Source of the DNA: Diplonema japonicum
Lineage: Eukaryota; Euglenozoa; Diplonemea; Diplonemida; Diplonemidae
Direction of reading: 5' to 3'
Assembly (NCBI GenBank): GCA_964019335.1
Contig: OZ025667.1
Location: forward strand, 294,501-358,500
Length of the DNA: 64,000 bases
Position 1 is the first letter of the stretch; each line of letters starts with the position of its first letter. The translations under genes were made by a program, and so were the position numbers. The notes below the pieces were generated by a model. The model had not been told where the DNA came from and did not search any database. It saw only the letters and a list, made by a program, of their open reading frames with translations. Shown here one piece after another: positions 1-10,370 of the stretch.

Positions 1-1360
1 TGGATAAGTATGTACAACAGCCTCACCTCACGAAACACACAGCCGCCATGAGGCGACGCTTGTCGAGCCGCTGATGAAGTTGAGAATCCAGAACCTTGCT
101 ATGAACGAGTGTCTTGTGGGCGACAAGGGCGTCCGTGCGGTGCTCGACCTCTTCACAAACAGGACCCTGCACACGCTGCTGTTGAACAAGAACCGCATCA
201 CCGCTAACGTGATGGGTGACATTGCAGGCTGCCTGGACCTCCCATACTGCTCCATCCAGAACATCGGGCTGGGGACCAACAAGATACAGCTGCGTGGTCT
301 TGAAACGTTGATCAAGGTGATGGAACGTGCTAGGAAGCCCGCCACGCTGAACTTCTCTGACAACCCTCTGCAGGCACGAGGCGGACAGAGGTTTGGGCAG
401 CTGCTGGAACAGCAATGCGGTGTCACGGACTTGGACATCTCGAACACAACTGGACAGATGAACATAACGGGTGTGCTCTCCATTCTCTCTCACTCACCAC
501 AGGTGACGTCGCGCTGTACATCACCAGACAGCTGTTGAACAACCCAGAGGTGACGCGTATCAACTTCTCCGACAACCCCATTGGACAGAACCTGCACCAG
601 CTGACAGACCCGGCAGGACAGGTATGCATACCAAGACAATATAGCAAGCACTTCGCAGGTTACGAGGGATTTGCCTTTGGAGTTTTTCACGTTTTTGGAG
701 CGAGAGGCCATCTGCAACCTGACGACGCTGCAGCTGAATAGGTGTGAGCTGACGAATGACCACGGGGCAGCGCTAACTTCTGCATTGGTGGATAATTACA
801 AGCTCAAGGTGTTGGAAGTGAGTGGGAATAGACTGGGGTTGAGCGATGGGAACCTGCCGCAGGGGTGGGTAGACCTGCTAACAGCAACGGGAACGTTAGA
901 AGATCTTGACATCAGCAAGAACTCGTTCTCGAGCAAGGGGATGGCTGTGCTGTTTACAGCACTGGCGAGAAACAGGTCGTTGAGGAAGGTGGACTTGAGC
1001 GGGAACAGGCTGACGGACGAGGCAATAAGCTCTACGGGGACGCAGGACGAGATTGTGTACATGTTCAGTTCGAACACAAGCATCCAAGAGATCAGTATGG
1101 CCGAAATGGGTTTCGGGGATGATGTACTGGAGAGGATCGCCGAGGGCATCTCTGAGAACCGTGTGCTCAAGAAGCTCCTCGCGCCGCGCAACAACATTTC
1201 CACGCGAGGCATACTTGACTCGACGAAGCACTTTGCCGTCAACACCACCCTCGAAGAGCTCGAGCTCACCTGCACACGCGTCCAGCAGGTGGAAGAGGAA
1301 TACATGCGTTCCTACAAGTTTATAATCGACAACACAAATCTGGAGACCATCCTCCTCTAA
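1..1360 (+). CDS. Leucine-rich-repeat protein, 5' end outside window
   Basis: This is the C-terminal part (about 417 residues) of a leucine-rich-repeat protein. The exons are 1-7, 43-470, 503-621 and 659-1360. The introns are 8-42 (35 nt, GTATG..ACACAG), 471-502 (32 nt, GTGTG..CACAG) and 622-658 (37 nt, GTATG..CGCAG). Removing them gives one open frame and restores repeat phase, for example ..QMNITGDVALYITRQLL.. across the second junction. Repeats of the ribonuclease-inhibitor type are visible, with segments such as LNFSDNPL, INFSDNPIG, LEVSGNRLG, LDISKNSFS and VDLSGNRLT spaced about 28-30 residues apart. Proteins of this type are usually scaffolds, and several sit in the axoneme. Nothing in the sequence fixes the partner. 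The stop is followed after about 95 bases by the next gene. Confidence 0.85.
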
Positions 1361-1454
1361 TAGACCATAGACTCTAGACTAGAAACTGATATTATCGACC
1401 CTTTTTATTTTTCATTTGCAAGCACTTCATCGTTCCACATCCTGCAGGCTCCAC

Positions 1455-2726
1455 ATGTCCGCAGCATTCTCTGACATTACGTCACCTACCTCAGATGAGC
1501 CCAAGCGAGCGCGACGCAGAAGGAGGAACTTCGACAAAAGCTATTGGTGGAGGGTACTGCGGCTCTTCATCTGCGCGTCGGTGAGGATGAGAGATGCGGC
1601 AATGATGGTAAAGCTTGCAACGAAGGAAGAGAGGGTGGCGCTAGTGGCGTATGAGCGGAGCGGGGGGATCAGGGAGCTTGCGGACGTGCGCAACTATTTG
1701 AGAGGGCTTTTAGGATTCCAAGTGTCAGACCTAGATCTGGCGAGGTTTTGCTACAGTGAACCAGTGGGGTGGAAAAATGGCCGGATCATGACCTGGACGG
1801 AAGCGAAGCGACTCTTGGAAAGGCTAAAGAAGTATGATGATAGGCTGTCGCAGCTGACCGACACAGAACGTGCGTTTAACGCCCTTGGCGGCAGCAAGGA
1901 GTACGGCGTGTCTGCGGACATGCTGCGCAAGGTAGCCTGCGACTTCGACTTGCAGCTCGACCCCGTCGCTTCGTCCCTCGACCTACCCTCCTTCGCTGCC
2001 ATGCTTGATGATCCTTACGTTGTTTCGCACATGGCAGGTGCCACCCCCGCAGGGCAGATGTTCAGCCCTCATTGGATCACCGTCGAGCCGGAGACAGACG
2101 AAGAGGTTTCGCTACCAGTCTCGCATCAAGTCTCTAGGCTCAGCTTATCGCCTTCTCCACTTCGTGCAGCGTCCTCCCTCTCTGTCCGCATCCAGCAAGG
2201 CGACGATGAGGCTAACATTAAATCCAACGTATTGCTCACTAGCGCACTTCAATGTGACGTTAGCAAGAAGCTAGCTAAGTTTGAATTCGACAGGGATACC
2301 GACCCTGTTGTCATTAAGAGAGTCAATGCAGCACATACCAAGCCGCAGCACATGCATGGCTGGGCAGTGCAGGACGTCTTTCCTAAAAAGGCCTCAGCTG
2401 TACGCAAACGATACTCCCGCCCAGTCAGGAGCAAGCGAGCAGCACTTGCGGCAGCATCTTCCCCTACCAGCTCTACGAAAATACGCCGGAGAGAAACTCT
2501 CGATCTCCTGGCGGAGAAAACAGCCATTCTTTCTACTCCAAGCCCGACGCCTTCTCCCTCTGTCGTTTCAAAGTCCTCTTCTGCTTCTAGACACCGTCAG
2601 TACCTGGCACGCGAGCCGCAGAAGGTAGACCCTGTCGACGCCCAGTACTTCGGACGGAGCGCACACGGGTACCACGTTCTCACGTGTAATGCCCTCCGAC
2701 GAGCACGTGCCCTCGGTGCACCTTGA
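1455..2726 (+). CDS. Unknown basic protein, single exon
   Basis: This is an open frame of 423 residues with no intron. I chose the ATG at 1455 because it is the first one after a pyrimidine-rich stretch ending in CTGCAG at 1447, a likely trans-splice acceptor. The N-terminus is basic (RARRRRR at about residues 19-25). Residues 30-185 look folded and mainly helical, with an EF-hand-like helical stretch near residue 140 (RAFNALGG..) that lacks a clear calcium loop. The C-terminal half is Ser/Pro/Arg-rich and probably disordered. I do not recognise the family. Its place in a same-strand, tightly spaced array and its unbroken length argue that it is a real gene. Confidence 0.6.
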   Translation: MSAAFSDITSPTSDEPKRARRRRRNFDKSYWWRVLRLFICASVRMRDAAMMVKLATKEERVALVAYERSGGIRELADVRNYLRGLLGFQVSDLDLARFCYSEPVGWKNGRIMTWTEAKRLLERLKKYDDRLSQLTDTERAFNALGGSKEYGVSADMLRKVACDFDLQLDPVASSLDLPSFAAMLDDPYVVSHMAGATPAGQMFSPHWITVEPETDEEVSLPVSHQVSRLSLSPSPLRAASSLSVRIQQGDDEANIKSNVLLTSALQCDVSKKLAKFEFDRDTDPVVIKRVNAAHTKPQHMHGWAVQDVFPKKASAVRKRYSRPVRSKRAALAAASSPTSSTKIRRRETLDLLAEKTAILSTPSPTPSPSVVSKSSSASRHRQYLAREPQKVDPVDAQYFGRSAHGYHVLTCNALRRARALGAP

Positions 2727-2868
2727 TGCTTTTAGTTAACGTAGTATGAAGCGATCTATCACTGCTTCCTCCTTTCACTTCTTCGTTCGGTTTAGTACAA
2801 TTCAGTGCCCTTGCGGTCTGCTTATTCAATCGTACTCCTGCTACCCGTTTCAAACTCCACAGGCTGCC

Positions 2869-3093
2869 ATGGATGTGAGTGCAGATAAATTCGACGAGCT
2901 AGGGGGTCTGGGATATGACTCCTTGCTGACAAGCATCTTAAAGACCAGCGCAACAAGTACACCTTGTAGCGAGGTACTGACAGAGGAAGCACCTGCAGAG
3001 TTGTGCTGCGGTGTGTGGGACGACGAGTTCGATGAGTTTGACGAAGTAGAGGAGTACCTGATCACTGTGTGCCCAACGGTACTCAGCGTATAG
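2869..3093 (+). CDS. Small acidic hypothetical protein (74 aa)
   Basis: A short frame starts at the first ATG after a pyrimidine-rich stretch ending CTCCACAG (2862). The product is very acidic, with clusters such as WDDEFDEFDEVEEY near the C-terminus. It has no membrane segment or recognised domain. It lies between two convincing genes in the same orientation, with short spacers on each side, which is the main reason to list it. It could instead be an untranslated stretch of the neighbouring transcript. Confidence 0.4.
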   Translation: MDVSADKFDELGGLGYDSLLTSILKTSATSTPCSEVLTEEAPAELCCGVWDDEFDEFDEVEEYLITVCPTVLSV

Positions 3094-3168
3094 ATTAGAA
3101 CAGTGCGATGCAAAGATATTTCAGCTTTCTATTTTTCTTTCTTCACAGCAGGCGTAGGGATCGACAAA

Positions 3169-4077
3169 ATGACCGATCGGCGCAGCACCATAGCTGTCGA
3201 CCTCGGCAGTAGTGCATGCAGAATGTGTGTGTGCGGCAGGGGAACGGTACAGGTGGAAGTAGATACGCCGCCCGCTTTGAGCAGAAGCATGACACAGGAG
3301 GGTGCAGAAGTCTCTCGCAATGCAACAATGGTCTTTCTGAAGAAGTTGGTGCTGAACAATATGTTTTGCAACGTGGAGAACACAGGCTTCGTGGTGTGTC
3401 ACAACACGCTGTGCCGAGAGACGTTAAGGGAAGCACTGTTGCACTCACTGACTGGCTGTGTGCTTGTGAACGCACAAGCATGTGCATTGGCAGCATGCGG
3501 TGCCGTGACTGGTGTAGTGCTGGATATCGGATACCACGAGACACGTTGTGTGCCTCTTGTGGAGGGCACTATCCTCGACTCTCACTGCCACTTCTCTTCA
3601 TCTCTCTCTTCGCAGCTTGTCTACAGCAGGTTCAAGAGGCGCTTCGAAGAGCTTAATCCTTCAGCAGAATGCCATCCGGTCTACCTAGAGAGGCACGGCA
3701 CTGTGCAGTGTAACGGTGGAGAAGAGGTAATCACAAGTATAACGTATGCTTCTGGGTGCCTTCAAGTTCCTGCCTCGGTAGGCTACGACGCACTCTTCGA
3801 CGGCTCCGAGCCGTCCGCCGACGGCTGCACACTGCAGTCCCTGCTGCTCTCAACCCTCGCCGCCTCGGACACCGTCAACAGACGGGCCCTAGCTTCCACC
3901 ATAGTGCTGTCGGGTGCCGTTGCTGCCACTCCCGGCTTCGCCGCCCGCTTCAAGGAGCACCTCGACCACCCTACACTCGTGACCCTGGGCAGCACAGTCC
4001 TAAGTACGTCCTTCCCACAAAAGCATCTTAATATTATCGGTGCTTCTGTTATGAAGTCCGTTCCGCAGTTACTTTGA
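3169..4077 (+). CDS. Actin-related protein, Arp10/Arp11-like
   Basis: The product (302 residues, no intron) is a divergent member of the actin fold. An N-terminal phosphate-1 motif is visible (IAVDLGSSACRMCVCG), as is a phosphate-2 motif (VVLDIGYHETRCVPLVEG, about residues 113-130) and a late motif, TIVLSGAVAATPGFAARF, typical of actin-related proteins. The sequence is shorter than actin, and its best fit is the ACTR10/Arp10-11 type of the dynactin pointed end, where the segment before the last motif reads like SLLLSTLAASDTVNRRALA. Dynactin would link it to cytoplasmic dynein cargo. The start is the ATG after a probable acceptor at 3148 (TTCTTTCTTCACAG). The Arp10 assignment is inference from motif order; membership in the actin superfamily is firmer. 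Confidence 0.65.
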   Translation: MTDRRSTIAVDLGSSACRMCVCGRGTVQVEVDTPPALSRSMTQEGAEVSRNATMVFLKKLVLNNMFCNVENTGFVVCHNTLCRETLREALLHSLTGCVLVNAQACALAACGAVTGVVLDIGYHETRCVPLVEGTILDSHCHFSSSLSSQLVYSRFKRRFEELNPSAECHPVYLERHGTVQCNGGEEVITSITYASGCLQVPASVGYDALFDGSEPSADGCTLQSLLLSTLAASDTVNRRALASTIVLSGAVAATPGFAARFKEHLDHPTLVTLGSTVLSTSFPQKHLNIIGASVMKSVPQLL

Positions 4078-4142
4078 GTGTTTTCATTGCATATTTTTCA
4101 CCTTCATGCTGTATTTTTTGCAGACCTCCTTCCACACGAAAG

Positions 4143-6317
4143 ATGTCGGACGACACTACCGTACTCATCGTGGTAGGTGCTGTGGTAGGCACCCTGGGGC
4201 TAGCGTTGCTGATGTTCTACTCCGCTTACCAGAGGGTTCCATACTGGCTGAGCAATATGTTGCGAATCCCCCCTGTGTGGTCGTGCAACCAGAGCTACAG
4301 TCCAGCTTGCTCTTTGAATGACATCAGTATCTCTAGCAGGATGATTTTTGTGGGTGTATTGCCATTTGTATTTCTCAGCGTTTTGTGTATAACGGTGCTT
4401 GTCCACAAGCCCCACGATGCTAGTGGGGGCTGGAATGACTTCGTGCCCCTCCTGGACTGTGCGGCGGAGGTGGCAAAGGAGCAGAGCGCTAAGACAATCG
4501 ACCTTATCAACGGAACCACTAATGACTTCATGAGCAGGGTGCGCGCCACTGACTTGACATGCAGGGAACTTGCTTCTGCTGAGCTCGTAACAGCACGAGC
4601 GAGTAATAACTTCGCAGATGCGTACAATTTGTATCAGAAGGTTTTTAGTGCAGTGATCACCCAAGCTATGGAGAAACAGGCTGCAAACGGCGAGGAAGAT
4701 GTTCGGCAGCTGCAAGAGCTGCTCACGCTGCTCAGCGCCCTGACCATGGACAACGATTGCTCCGCGCTACGGGATGCGACGAAGGTGCATGCCCACTTCA
4801 ACAACCAGGCGGTTGAGATGAATGTACTCGGTGCATGGGGAGCGAAGTACAGCATTGTGGGGCGCATGCTATCTTACTCCTTAAGTAACAAGTCGGTTAT
4901 GGAGGCCTATGCAGACAATGTTGAGCGCAACGACCTTCGTAACCAGCTGCTGGAGACACGCCAGGAACTTGTGCTGCCCGTCATTGACATCATTCTGCAA
5001 GCAGCGAATATCACGACACAGGTGAGGTCGCTGGTGTCGCGCATCTATGTTACGACGTCGGGTGAGCTCTCGTCGAGTTTTGACGATTTTAACTACGGGG
5101 TGTTCCTGCTGACGACACTGATGGGGCTGTCACTGGGCATCAGCGCTATCACGGCCATCGCGAGCGTATTGCTGCTACTGATGCACAAGAGGGAAATCCA
5201 GGGCGACATCATCATCAAAAAGGACTTCGACGACTGCGATACGCACAAAGACAAGCTGCAGACCTACGTGAACTACATGGGGACGCTGCAGCTTGAGAAC
5301 GTCAATTCAACTACGTCAGTGGTGGAGCGCAGGTTTTATGAGATGTCGATGAACCTGCTGACACTGAAACCGTTCATCTCGCACTCGCTTTTCGAAGGTG
5401 ATTTGGGCGACGTGACAGAGGAACACCCCGGTGGCAGGACGCACGCGTACTCCTTGCGGACAGAGATTGGGATGTGTTTCACACCGTGCTCTTGCATGGC
5501 AGTCAGCACTGAGATGTTCAACGATATCACTTCGCAACACATGCAAGAGAGGCGTGCTGACCTCACCGCAGACTACAGTGCACTGATCGGGTTAGTGACG
5601 TCAGTGGCATCGAAAACAGGTGGAGTCGTGCACCACATTGGGGGTGGTGTCATGACCTGCACGTGGAACTGCACCATTGCCTGTGACCAGGTATGGCTTC
5701 ACATTCTTGACCTCATTTATCCAGTCGAGCGAAAGGGCGCTGTCCGCCGCCTTCACACTTGAACACGAGTTCGAGGAGGCTGCGAAGAACAAGATGTTCC
5801 AGTTGATTCCAGATACCCGCCTGGTATGTATTCAGAAGACATGATACCCTTTGCACAGCAAATAGCAGTGTCGTCTGGCGACGTCATGGGAGGGCTGATC
5901 AAGGCACTGCCAAGCAGGAAGCTTTTGATTGGGCTGGCACCCTTGCAGGCAGAGCGCATGGTGTACATGTGCCCCTTGCACTCTATGTCGATCCTGATTG
6001 ACCAAGACACGCAAACGCGCTTGAGCAACAGGTACTACACGAAACCGGTGATGGTGATCAAGGACTCATGCATCTACGAGACGTTGCCCAAGCAGCCCGA
6101 CACATCGGAAAAGCTGAAAGACTACAACGAGTGCTTCGTGCACCTCAGAAAGAACAAGAACCAGCTCGCACTGCAGTCCTTAGAAGCCTACCTTGCAAAA
6201 CCAGCTTCACGCGGCGACAAATCTGCGAAGTTCCTCCGTGATCGCATTGCTCTAAAGGTGAAGGCCAAGCACTCAACGACACCCGCTAACGGTAATACCG
6301 CGATAATGCCGCTGTAG
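4143..6317 (+). CDS. Membrane protein with degenerate class III cyclase-like domain
   Basis: The 701-residue product has exons 4143-5690, 5725-5823 and 5859-6317, with introns of 34 and 35 nt, both starting GTATG. The ATG follows an acceptor-like TTTTTTGCAG (4123). Membrane segments lie at about residues 7-28, 67-88 and 319-346. The loop between the last two is about 230 residues, helical, and carries NxT/S sites. After the third segment a class III nucleotide-cyclase-like fold can be followed: GMCFTPCSC at the first metal site, GGVVHHIGGGVMTCTWN at the second, then QIAVSSGDVMGG and KLLIGLAPLQAERM. Both metal-binding Asp positions are replaced, so catalysis is unlikely. A helical, TPR-like tail follows, as in the receptor at 10371-13478. 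A signalling role is inferred from the architecture alone. Confidence 0.6.
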
Positions 6318-6412
6318 TGCTGTTTCCACAGCGCGACCTATATGTATACTGCCTCCCCCCCCTTTTTTTCTCCGTCTGTTCTACTTCCCAAGCACACCAA
6401 AGAAAGCAACCA

Positions 6413-7793
6413 ATGGCGGTCCCTATGATGCAATACGTTGAGGCTGTCCCGCCGATGCAGCAGGGACTGAACTTCTCGCCCCCTGTCATGGCGGAGGTCG
6501 GAAGGCAAGTGTACGAATTGCCGCCCCAACCGAGCCAACCGCTGCCTTTGTCTACTACTGGTCATACTATTGCAATGCAGTCTGGCCAGCCCTCCATGGC
6601 TGATGTTGAGCTGCTTCAAGTCGACTCCAATCTGGGCCAGCTAACGGGCTACCCTCGTATCCCATCGGCGGGTGGGAGCAGCGGAGCCACGAGCCCCGCA
6701 AGTGCCTTCAGCGGGCCCAGTCTGGAGACAGCTTTGTCCGGAAACCAGCGGAGGAACCGTAGCATGTCGTGCACGTCGAAGCAAAGCGATGCCTCGCTGC
6801 CCTTCCGCCACGACCCCTACGCAGCGGAGCCCAACGATGAGCAGGTGTACGTCGAGTCTGTGTCTGCAGGAGCACGCACCCCTTCCCCGCGTCCCATCAG
6901 CACCTCGCCCGCCCTGTCATCTACCGGCTCGTACTCCTTCACCGGCATCCCCCCTCTCGAGGGCTCTTCTTCCTTCTCGTACCCCGTGCCCGGCCCTCCC
7001 TCCCCGCTGCCCTACAGCAACAGCGACTCGCAGCCCTTCGTTCCTATAAGTGATATGTGCAACTCGGCCATCCAGCCCACCGTGATCACACCCGTGGGCA
7101 CAAGCACAAGGTCGGGGCCCACACAAGTGGCGTCGTGCGATGTGATCCACCCCGCAGGGATGGAAGAGGCGGACAAGAAGAAGAAGAAGAAGGAACCGAA
7201 GAAGGCCGTTGCGGCCATGTGCGTGAAGTTCAAACATGGAAGAGAGGGCGAATACTACAGCGACCAGGCGAGGGAGGTCGGGAAGCATGTGATCATCGAA
7301 GGGCAGAGGGGGCAGGACTTGGGGGTCGTGACCAGCGTGCGGATTGTGGACAACAAGCCGAGGGCGGAGAGAAGGCGGAGGCGTGTCAGGAGGGACGCGA
7401 CACAGGAGGAGATCAACGCGTGGCAAGGGGAGCTGTTCAGGGAGGAGGAACAGGCTCTTAGCATCATGAAGGCGCAGGTGTGGCATTTAAATATGGAATA
7501 TCATCCCAACAGGTCACCAAGCACCGAGTCCCCATAGTCGTGCACAGGGCGGAATATCAGTTCGACCGCAAGAAGCTCACATTTCACTACACCACCAAAG
7601 TCGCCAAACCTGACTTCCGGTCAGTTCTGCACGATGGGTTCAGGCACTTTAAGTATGCACTCTGGCACTATCTTGTTGTCATTACTAACTTCACAGGTGT
7701 AGAATTTGGATGAACAACTGCGACCCTAGCTCCTGTGAACCTGGCGACCGTCTTGACCTTAACTCCGAATGTCTCCCTGTCCATGTCATATAG
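6413..7793 (+). CDS. PSP1 C-terminal-domain protein
   Basis: The 433-residue product has exons 6413-7477, 7513-7652 and 7697-7793, with introns of 35 nt (GTGTG..AACAG) and 44 nt (GTATG..CACAG). Residues 1-260 are Pro/Ser-rich and probably disordered, followed by a Lys run (DKKKKKKEPKK). A PSP1 domain comes next, with the signature VKFKHGREGEYYSD and GQRGQDLGVV, then AEYQFDRKKLTFHY and, across the last junction, HFKCRIWM. That last motif is reconstituted only when the 44-nt intron is removed, which supports the model. PSP1-type proteins occur in bacteria and protists, some tied to mRNA or polymerase suppressor functions; the exact role here is unknown. A probable acceptor lies at 6392. Confidence 0.8.
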
Positions 7794-9495
7794 GACTTTT
7801 ATCCCTCCATTTTTTTCATTCTCTGCCCGATGAGGACCAGAAAGCAAAAGAAGATAACAAAGAGGAAATCGTAGCCACATAAAGCTCAAAGAAGAGACGA
7901 CGAAAAAAGAAAAGAAAAAAGCTGGCGTGGAGGAGGGGGAACAAAAGGGGAAAGGAAGATTAAAAAAAAAGAAGAGGAGGAGGGAAAAAAAAAAGAGAGA
8001 GAAGGGACACCTGGAACAGGTTTCATTTGGTAACTTGGCTTGTTCTTATTTTCTCTTGCACTCTCTTTTCTTTCCTTTTTTTTTTTTCTGATTTTTTTTT
8101 CTTCCATATCCCTTTTAGTTTCCCGTCTTTTTTTGTTGTCATTTGCTGTTCTAATTTTGATGGGTCTCAAAGGTTCATTTGAAAAAGAAAAAAAGAAACG
8201 AAGGCAAAAAAAAAAAAAAAAAAAAAACACAAAAAATAAATCCCAATTCCCGGCCCCCCCCTTCCCATCCTTTTCTTTGATCCCCACCCCGCCTGTGTCC
8301 GAACAAGAGAGAATCCCACTCCCCCACCCCCTATTTTATTTACTCACATTTTTGCTACCTTTAATATGTTTTGGTGAACCAAAGAGAAAAGAAGTGAAAA
8401 TCTTATTTGCGACTAGAGGAAGAAGAAGAAGAAAAAAAAAAAGAAATCTGGCTTTCCCCCCCCCCCCCCCTCCCTAATAATTATTTCTCGGTTGGGGTTT
8501 TGAGGTTACACGCGCTACATGAAAAGTTGAAACCAAACCACACCTTTTTTTTTGTTTCTTTTTTTTTTTCCCCCCCTCTCTATTCCGCTTCCTCCTCTTC
8601 CCCACCAGTGCTCCCGTGAAGGGTAAGAAGGAGAGAAAAAAAAAGAAGAAGAAAACCAAAACAAAAAGAAAAGAAGTGTGAAAGCGTGTGAAGAAGACAC
8701 AGAATGGCAAGAGAAAAAAAAGAATGTGGGAGTAAGGAATAGTCAGTATTTCAAAAAGTATTTCGATTTTTTTTTTTTGAGTTTTTAAAGGCAGTCCTGT
8801 CACATACTGCAGGTTCCCTCAAAAACATCTATTTTTGGTCAAGCAATAAAAAAAAAAAAAAAGAAAGAGGAAGAATACAAAGGTGACGGGAGGGGTATAC
8901 TTTTTTTTCCCCTGATTCTTATGTTGTCAACTTGAAGGTATCTCTTTTGGGAATAGCGAAGGCAAAAGAAAGAGAAAAAGAAAAAGCGAGAGAAAACCAA
9001 CATTGTTTGTACCACCCTACAACCTTCACCACCCCGACTTCTTTTCCCACAGGGAAAAAAGCAACCAAAACAGAAAAACTGTGAATGTAAGGTCTTAGGT
9101 GAAAAAAGGAAGGAGGGGGGGGGGGGGGGGGGGATACCTCTCTTGATTTTTTTTTTTTTTTTTTGCTATCCCCCTTTTTTTTTTAAAGAGAACAAACTAA
9201 GTTTAAGGAAGAGAAATGTGAGCTCGATCCCCTTTCTATCATCCATTTCCTAGCAGACCCCCTCCCCAAAAAAAAAAATATTTTAGAGTGCAAAAGCCAG
9301 GGATTTTGCACCGTGGAGCTCTGTTTTATTTAGTTGAAAGAGCAGAAAATGAAAAGTGAAAAAGATTTTCACCCCCCTCCTTATACAAAAACACACCACA
9401 TCCCAAAGCCCCAATCCTCTCTTTGAGATACAGATGCATGATACAGTAATATTTACATGAAAGAATAAGAAGAAGAAAAAGAAGCCGATATATTT

Positions 9496-9526
<31 letters not shown>

Positions 9527-9961
9527 CTTTCCCCCCCTTTTTTTTTCTTCCGGGGATCATTTCCCCGCCCGCCTCCACCTTTGTCCTCTTATTCACCTTT
9601 CGAAACTTTTTTTTTTTATAAAAAAGAACAAAGGAAAAAAAAAAAGGAACCCCGCCCGTTATTACTTGTTGGTCCCTTTGAATGGCACCTGAATCACGTG
9701 ACCAACACGATAGTGTTGAACACACACTTTTTTTTTTTTTCTCTCTTTTTTTTTTTTTGTTTGAGCAAAAAAACAATAATTGCAAATGAATTGTTGTTGC
9801 TAAAAAGAAAGTCGTGAGGCCACTTTTTGTTTGCAGTTTTCACCTTTCTGCACCATCAACCCCGACTTTGCACAAACAACAAAATCGCCATCCTTTTTTT
9901 TGTTTTTGTTTTTTTTTTCTGTTTTTTTTTTTTTTTTCTCTCTCGTTTTATTTCTTAAAGG

Positions 9962-9992
<31 letters not shown>

Positions 9993-10370
9993 ACACCGAC
10001 CTTTGTTTTATTGTATTTTTTTTCTCTTTTTTTTTTTAATTTTTTTTCCCAGAAAAAAAAAAAAAACCCTCCCCTGTCCCAGGGGTGCACCCAGTAGCAG
10101 CATCAATTTTTTTTTAAAACATAAAAAGAAAAAAAAAATGGTTTTGATGGGTGGGCAAGAATTTCTTCTTTTTTTCTTCCCCCTTTTTTTGATTTCATAC
10201 TTTTTTTTTTACCCCCCATACCCCCCCCCCCCCCCCCCACTGTTTCCCCTTTTCTTCTTCTTATTACTTCTCTCTCTTCTCTCTCTCTTTTTCTCTCTCC
10301 ACTTCCCAATTTTCCTTGCATTTCTTTGCCTTTTTCTTCCATCCCCCTCTTCAATTCTCACCCAGATAAC
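7794..10370. other. Gene-free block of homopolymer and purine/pyrimidine runs
   Basis: I see no supported gene in this 2.6-kb stretch. It is made of long A, T, G and C runs and AG- or CT-rich tracts, including about 19 consecutive G at 9115-9133 and about 31 A near 9962-9992. Open frames here translate to poly-Lys or poly-Phe and are artefacts of composition. A short stretch at 8792-8835 (..GTCCTGTCACATACTGCAGGTTCC..) resembles one at 22412-22455 and may be a scrap of a dispersed repeat. The last 100 bases form a CT-rich tract leading to an acceptor-like CACCCAG at 10365. Confidence 0.8.

Noticed and set aside
7886-10354. Several long open frames on both strands
   Set aside because: They translate to poly-Lys, poly-Phe and poly-Pro from homopolymer runs and have no coding composition.
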